Positions 6,135 through 9,399 of a stretch of 9,399 bases of DNA are shown here, one piece after another. The stretch is from Cohaesibacteraceae bacterium (lineage in GTDB: Bacteria; Pseudomonadota; Alphaproteobacteria; Rhizobiales; Cohaesibacteraceae): positions 1 to 9,399 of the forward strand of contig JAESRR010000077.1 in assembly GCA_016764535.1 (NCBI GenBank). Reading direction: 5' to 3'. The translations under genes and the position numbers were made by a program. Positions within the stretch are counted from its first letter, which is position 1; the number at the start of each line of letters is the position of its first letter. Below the pieces are notes generated by a model. It was not told the DNA's origin. It saw only the letters and a list, made by a program, of their open reading frames with translations, and did no database searches.

Positions 6135-7340
6135 TCAGGACGGTTGGCGAATACCTTTTGATATTTTTGTTTTGACCGAAATATGCACGATCCCCAGGGC
6201 GATGAGCCCCAGTACAGCAAATCCGCCCGTTAGTGGAAGAAGGGACTGATTGTAGGTCTGTGCAATAATTGATCCCACACTCAGGGACAACAACGCCATA
6301 ATTGTACCGACAACCGAAGCTGCAGTACCTGCCAGATGCCCCAGTGGTTGCATGATCAATGCCTGAAAATTGCTGAGCATTGGCCCCATGCAAAACAGGG
6401 TGAGTATTAACCAACCCATAAATAGCCACAAGGACGCGTGCCCCGTATTCAATTGATCCCAGGAAACAAATGCCACTGAAAGCGCAATCTGGCAGACCAG
6501 ACCAATGCGGATCAAACGGATCAGGTCAAAGTGTTTGACAAGTTTGGCATTGAGTAGCGAGGAAATGCCCATGGAGAGGGCAGCAAGGGAAAAATAGTAA
6601 GGGAACATCTCTGTGATATTATAAATATCGGCAAAAGTTTGCTGCGATGTGATGAGAAACACCAAAAATGCGCCAAACATGATCCCCGAGGCGAACATCA
6701 AACCCACCGATTGGCGATGATGTAATACTTCCAGAAATGCAACGCCTGACTTGCGCATGGAAAACGGGCGCTTGTATTCGGCGCGCAACGTTTCTTCCTG
6801 ACGGATCATAAACCAGGCGACGGCTATGGACGCAAGGACACCGAACCCAACAAAAATACCGCGCCAGCTGCTTAGTTTTAAAACAACCTGACCGGCTGCG
6901 GGAGCAAGAACCGGCACGATAATAAATATGGCCATGATGATCGATGTGATCCGTGCCATTTCCGAACCTTCATATTTATCCCGAATAATTGCAGTCGATA
7001 CAGCACGCAAACCTGCGCAACCGACGCCCTGAATAAACCTGCCCGTAAGGTGCACTTCAAAGGACGTAGCGAGACCAGCAATCATTGTACCGATGAGGAA
7101 TATACCAAGGCCAATGACAATCGTTGGTTTGCGCCCTATCGAGTCTGAAACCGGTCCGTAGATGATCTGCATCATGGCAAAGCCAAGAAACTGCGCACCG
7201 ATAATGAATTGCAACATATTGGGATCACTGACGCCCAGGTCTGCTCCCATAAAGGGGAGAGCTGGCAGAATCGTGTCGATGGCCAGAGCCGTAATTGATG
7301 TAATCAACGCGGTAAGCGCGACAAATTCAGACGTGCGCAT
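6135..7340 (-). CDS. Bcr/CflA-type MFS multidrug exporter
   Basis: A 401-residue inner-membrane transporter of the major facilitator superfamily with 12 predicted hydrophobic segments. D22 lies in the first helix in I-D-T-I-L-P-A-L-P, the Bcr/CflA signature region. Motif A is G62-P-V-S-D-S-I-G-R-K-P72 in the helix 2-3 loop. R101-F-I-Q-G-V-G is the motif B helix, with R120-D following, and V142-P-V-L-A-P-A-A-G150 is the antiporter motif C of drug:H+ exporters. Members export drugs or small metabolites such as bicyclomycin, chloramphenicol, sulfonamides or cysteine; the substrate here is unknown. ATG at 7340 with AGGGA five bases upstream and a candidate promoter at 7363-7392. It converges with the methyltransferase gene. 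Length is normal for the family. Confidence 0.93.
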   Translation of the reverse strand: MRTSEFVALTALITSITALAIDTILPALPFMGADLGVSDPNMLQFIIGAQFLGFAMMQIIYGPVSDSIGRKPTIVIGLGIFLIGTMIAGLATSFEVHLTGRFIQGVGCAGLRAVSTAIIRDKYEGSEMARITSIIMAIFIIVPVLAPAAGQVVLKLSSWRGIFVGFGVLASIAVAWFMIRQEETLRAEYKRPFSMRKSGVAFLEVLHHRQSVGLMFASGIMFGAFLVFLITSQQTFADIYNITEMFPYYFSLAALSMGISSLLNAKLVKHFDLIRLIRIGLVCQIALSVAFVSWDQLNTGHASLWLFMGWLILTLFCMGPMLSNFQALIMQPLGHLAGTAASVVGTIMALLSLSVGSIIAQTYNQSLLPLTGGFAVLGLIALGIVHISVKTKISKGIRQPS

Positions 7341-7362
7341 GAAAGTCCCTAAATGGCAATAT

Positions 7363-7392
7363 ATTATCGAAAGACAGAATGAAGGAATTCAA
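7363..7392 (-). promoter_or_regulatory. Candidate promoter of the Bcr/CflA exporter
   Basis: On the minus strand TTGAAT (7392-7387), an 18-base spacer and GATAAT (7368-7363) resemble sigma70 boxes (4/6 and 5/6). The start site would fall about 15-20 bases before the ATG at 7340, a short leader that still includes the AGGGA ribosome site. Confidence 0.5.
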
Positions 7393-7449
7393 TCAGCCGG
7401 AGTGGCTCAGATGATAGGCGCTTTGTATTGCTTTAAAGTCAACAAACCC

Positions 7450-7478
7450 AAAAAAGGTGTTTTGGGAAAAACACCTTT
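7450..7478 (-). terminator. Strong Rho-independent terminator of the TerB-like gene
   Basis: AAAGGTGTTTT (7453-7463) pairs perfectly over 11 bp with AAAACACCTTT (7468-7478) around a four-base loop. On the minus strand the hairpin runs into six T (bases 7455-7450). It starts 33 bases after the stop codon at 7512 and insulates the downstream exporter gene on the same strand. Confidence 0.88.
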
Positions 7479-7511
7479 ATATATAAGGATGTGGAGTTTG
7501 TTTGCCGGAAC

Positions 7512-7925
7512 CTAGGTTACCCGGTAACGAACGCGTGCTGAATGCTCGATAGCTGCAATTGCCAGGGAAGAAATATTGAGGCGATCCCGGAGCATTTCAA
7601 GATAACGCAGTTCTTCCTGTTCAACATGAAGATCAGCTGCTGCGACTTCAACTGCAAGGGCGTAGGCCGTTTCATAAAATTTCTCGGGAAGTGAGTTCGC
7701 TACGATATTCAAAACGCCATCAAGGCCCTCGTCTTTTGAGAGAAGCGTACCGCAATCTTCAGCCACACCGACGAGGCGATCATTTGAAAAGTCTTCAAAG
7801 AGCGGCAAATTCTGAACTTCTTCGCCGATTTTGCGAAATTCTGAATCGGTCATGGTCCGGTCTGCAGCCGACATGGTGACCATGACGTAAATAAGGGCTT
7901 CGTGAAGTGAGACCGATGTGGTCAT
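7512..7925 (-). CDS. TerB-like (tellurite-resistance TerB family) protein
   Basis: A 137-residue, all-alpha cytoplasmic protein of the TerB fold. It shows the duplicated acidic signature of the family: A20-A-D22-R-T-M-T-D-S-E29 near the N-terminus and A96-A-D98-L-H-V-E-Q-E104-E105 near the C-terminus, each an Ala/Asp turn followed six to seven residues later by Glu, which in TerB proteins form a metal-binding centre. Length fits a stand-alone TerB domain. No other ter genes (terC, terD, terZ) are near, so a role in tellurite resistance should not be assumed. ATG at 7925 with a purine-rich AAAGAAAGAG leader ending about eight bases upstream. It has its own terminator (7450-7478) and is divergent from lysS. 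Confidence 0.88.
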   Translation of the reverse strand: MTTSVSLHEALIYVMVTMSAADRTMTDSEFRKIGEEVQNLPLFEDFSNDRLVGVAEDCGTLLSKDEGLDGVLNIVANSLPEKFYETAYALAVEVAAADLHVEQEELRYLEMLRDRLNISSLAIAAIEHSARVRYRVT

Positions 7926-7954
7926 GCGAACACTCTTTCTTTAAGGGGCGTATT

Positions 7955-7966
7955 TGATGCGCATCA
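7955..7966. repeat. Perfect 12-bp palindrome in the terB leader
   Basis: TGATGCGCATCA is self-complementary without a spacer and lies 30-41 bases upstream of the TerB-like ATG. This position fits an operator near the transcription start. No good -10/-35 pair is seen for this gene, so the link to regulation is inferred. Confidence 0.4.
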
Positions 7967-8062
7967 TGCAGCAAAAACTATGAACACCACGTTGTTCTGT
8001 TTTCATACGGGATAATTGATGTAAAAGGCCAGAAAAAACGAATTCTGTCGGCTGTTTTTAAT

Positions 8063-8079
8063 ATTGTCATCAAGACAAT
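8063..8079. promoter_or_regulatory. ATTGTC-N5-GACAAT palindrome at the lysS promoter
   Basis: Perfect 6-base arms, ATTGTC (8063-8068) and GACAAT (8074-8079), flank ATCAA. The right arm overlaps the first base of the lysS -35 candidate, an operator-like position. The same GACAAT half-site abuts the mipA -35 at 4527-4532. No regulator can be named. Confidence 0.42.
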
Positions 8080-8105
8080 TGACGCGAGCTCTGCTGGTTT
8101 ATAGT
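8079..8105 (+). promoter_or_regulatory. Candidate promoter of lysS
   Basis: TTGACG (8079-8084) is five of six to the -35 consensus and TATAGT (8100-8105) five of six to the -10. The spacer is 15 bases, shorter than usual, which lowers confidence. Transcription would start near 8112, giving a leader of about 50 bases before the ATG at 8162. Confidence 0.5.
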
Positions 8106-8161
8106 GTCCGCGCGTCTTTTCGATATAAAAAGACCTCTAATTTCTCAAAAAGGACAAACCG

Positions 8162-9399
8162 ATGACGCGCAATTCGTCAAATCAGTTGGAGATTTCGCCC
8201 GAGCTTATCGAAGCTGCCGGAAAGGCTAAAGCCTGGCCGTTCGAGGAAGCGCGAAAACTGGTTAAACGGTTTGAGAAACAGGGCACACCGGATCTGGTGA
8301 CATTTGAAACCGGTTATGGTCCGTCTGGTTTGCCGCATATCGGAACTTTTGGAGAGGTTGCCCGTACTTCAATGGTTCAAACTGCTTTTCGGGTTTTGAC
8401 CAATGACAGTGTTAAAACCAAATTGCTTTGCTTTTCCGACGACATGGATGGATTTCGTAAAGTGCCGACAAATGTGCCCAATCAGGACATGCTCGCGGCC
8501 TATCTCGGTAAACCTCTGACGGATGTACCAAGTCCATTTTCCAATGAACATCCCAGTTTTGCTGCGCACAACAATGCGCGGCTCAGGATGTTTCTTGATG
8601 ACTTTGGTTTTGACTACGAGTTCGCATCCTCAACTGAATATTATCGGTCGGGGCGTTTTGATGAAACATTACTGCGGATGCTCGAAGTTTATGATGACAT
8701 CATGAACATCATTCTGCCGACGCTGGGCGCTGAACGTCAGGCAACCTATTCTCCGTTTCTGCCTTTGTGTCCACGTACTGGCATTGTGCTTCAGGTACCA
8801 ATGATCGAACGCAATGTCGCAAAAGGCACTGTAGTTTATGAAGACCCTGAAACCGGTGAAAAAATTGAGACCAGCGTGACTGGCGGGGCTGTTAAATGCC
8901 AATGGAAAGCAGATTGGGCCATGCGTTGGGCTGCCCTTGATATCTCATACGAAATGGCTGGCAAGGATTTGATCGACTCGGTCAAACTGTCTTCCAAAAT
9001 CTGTCGGGCACTGGGCAAACCGCAGCCCGAGGGGTTCAGTTATGAGTTGTTTCTGGACGAAACCGGACAGAAAATTTCCAAATCCAAAGGCAATGGCCTG
9101 ACGATTGAAGAATGGTTGACTTATGCAACACCCGAAAGCCTGTCGTTGTTTATGTATCAAAAACCAAAAACAGCCAAGAAGCTGTATTTTGACGTCATTC
9201 CAAAAAACGTCGACGAATACTATACATTCCTGTCGAAAGTTGCTGATGAGGATGTGACCAAACAACTGTCCAATCCGACCTGGTATCTGCATTCGGGCAA
9301 TCCTCCCAAACACAATATGCCTGTTAGTTTTGCTCTGTTACTCAATCTTGTCAGTGCAGCCAATGCGGAAGACAAGGAAGTGCTTTGGGGGTTCATTTC
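8162..9399 (+). CDS. lysS: Lysyl-tRNA synthetase, class I (3' end outside window)
   Basis: 412 codons plus two bases of a class I LysRS, which activates lysine with ATP and charges tRNA-Lys in the cytoplasm. The HIGH motif appears as P58-H-I-G-T62 after G53-P-S-G, and the KMSKS loop as K304-I-S-K-S308 followed by K-G-N; these class I motifs exclude the class II LysRS of E. coli. F91-S-D-D-M-D-G and the C203-P-R-T-G segment are family-typical. ATG 8162 has AAGGA seven bases upstream. Family members are usually about 500-550 residues, so roughly the last quarter, the C-terminal helical anticodon-binding part, lies beyond the window. The class I enzyme is usual in Alphaproteobacteria. No T-box or other leader riboswitch is visible. 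Confidence 0.96.
   Translation, partial: MTRNSSNQLEISPELIEAAGKAKAWPFEEARKLVKRFEKQGTPDLVTFETGYGPSGLPHIGTFGEVARTSMVQTAFRVLTNDSVKTKLLCFSDDMDGFRKVPTNVPNQDMLAAYLGKPLTDVPSPFSNEHPSFAAHNNARLRMFLDDFGFDYEFASSTEYYRSGRFDETLLRMLEVYDDIMNIILPTLGAERQATYSPFLPLCPRTGIVLQVPMIERNVAKGTVVYEDPETGEKIETSVTGGAVKCQWKADWAMRWAALDISYEMAGKDLIDSVKLSSKICRALGKPQPEGFSYELFLDETGQKISKSKGNGLTIEEWLTYATPESLSLFMYQKPKTAKKLYFDVIPKNVDEYYTFLSKVADEDVTKQLSNPTWYLHSGNPPKHNMPVSFALLLNLVSAANAEDKEVLWGFI

Noticed and set aside
7512..7925. Tellurite-resistance operon
   Set aside because: Only one TerB-like gene is present; none of terA, terC, terD, terE or terZ lies within the window.
8106..8161. T-box or riboswitch in the lysS leader
   Set aside because: The predicted leader is only about 50 bases, with no anti-terminator or terminator hairpin and no T-box sequence; such elements are also not expected in Alphaproteobacteria for lysS.
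1..9399. Mobile element, prophage, CRISPR array, tRNA or rRNA gene
   Set aside because: No transposase, integrase, terminal repeats with target duplication, regularly spaced repeats or cloverleaf-forming sequence was found on reading both strands.

Overview
The window looks like ordinary chromosome of an alphaproteobacterium, most likely in or near Hyphomicrobiales (Rhizobiales). The reasons are a class I lysyl-tRNA synthetase next to a stand-alone TerB-like gene, a DUF3750 protein, a MipA/OmpV outer-membrane protein, Tat-exported metallo-hydrolases and an E. coli-like type II thymidine kinase. Base composition looks close to 50% GC by eye, low for that order. Genus is not determinable by reading alone. 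There is no sign of a phage, transposon, CRISPR array or RNA gene.

Left part (1-3600): two tandem minus-strand genes encode closely related Tat-exported metallo-beta-lactamase-fold hydrolases. The distal one (1-469) is cut by the window edge inside its metal-binding motif; the proximal one (688-1698) is complete and uses a TTG start. A LysR-type regulator (1814-2770) is divergent from them, and 35 bp behind it lies a DUF3750 membrane-anchored protein (2806-3567). The lysR/mbl intergenic region holds two overlapping T-N11-A boxes that share one half-site. A site of the same geometry, sharing a 9-base core, lies upstream of the distal hydrolase. This suggests that one regulator may control both hydrolase genes and itself.

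Middle part (3600-7340): a MipA/OmpV outer-membrane protein (minus) has a good sigma70-type promoter and a Rho-independent terminator. Thymidine kinase (minus) is divergent from a class I SAM-dependent methyltransferase (plus). The methyltransferase converges, 13 bp apart, on a Bcr/CflA-type drug exporter (minus).

Right part (7340-9399): a TerB-like protein (minus) has a strong terminator. It is divergent from lysS (class I LysRS), which runs off the right edge after 412 codons. The shared terB/lysS region carries two clean palindromes, one over the lysS -35 and one in the terB leader.

Most genes here are independent housekeeping or accessory units rather than one system. The best candidate for something undescribed is the hydrolase pair with its LysR regulator and DUF3750 neighbour; substrate and inducer cannot be read from the sequence.
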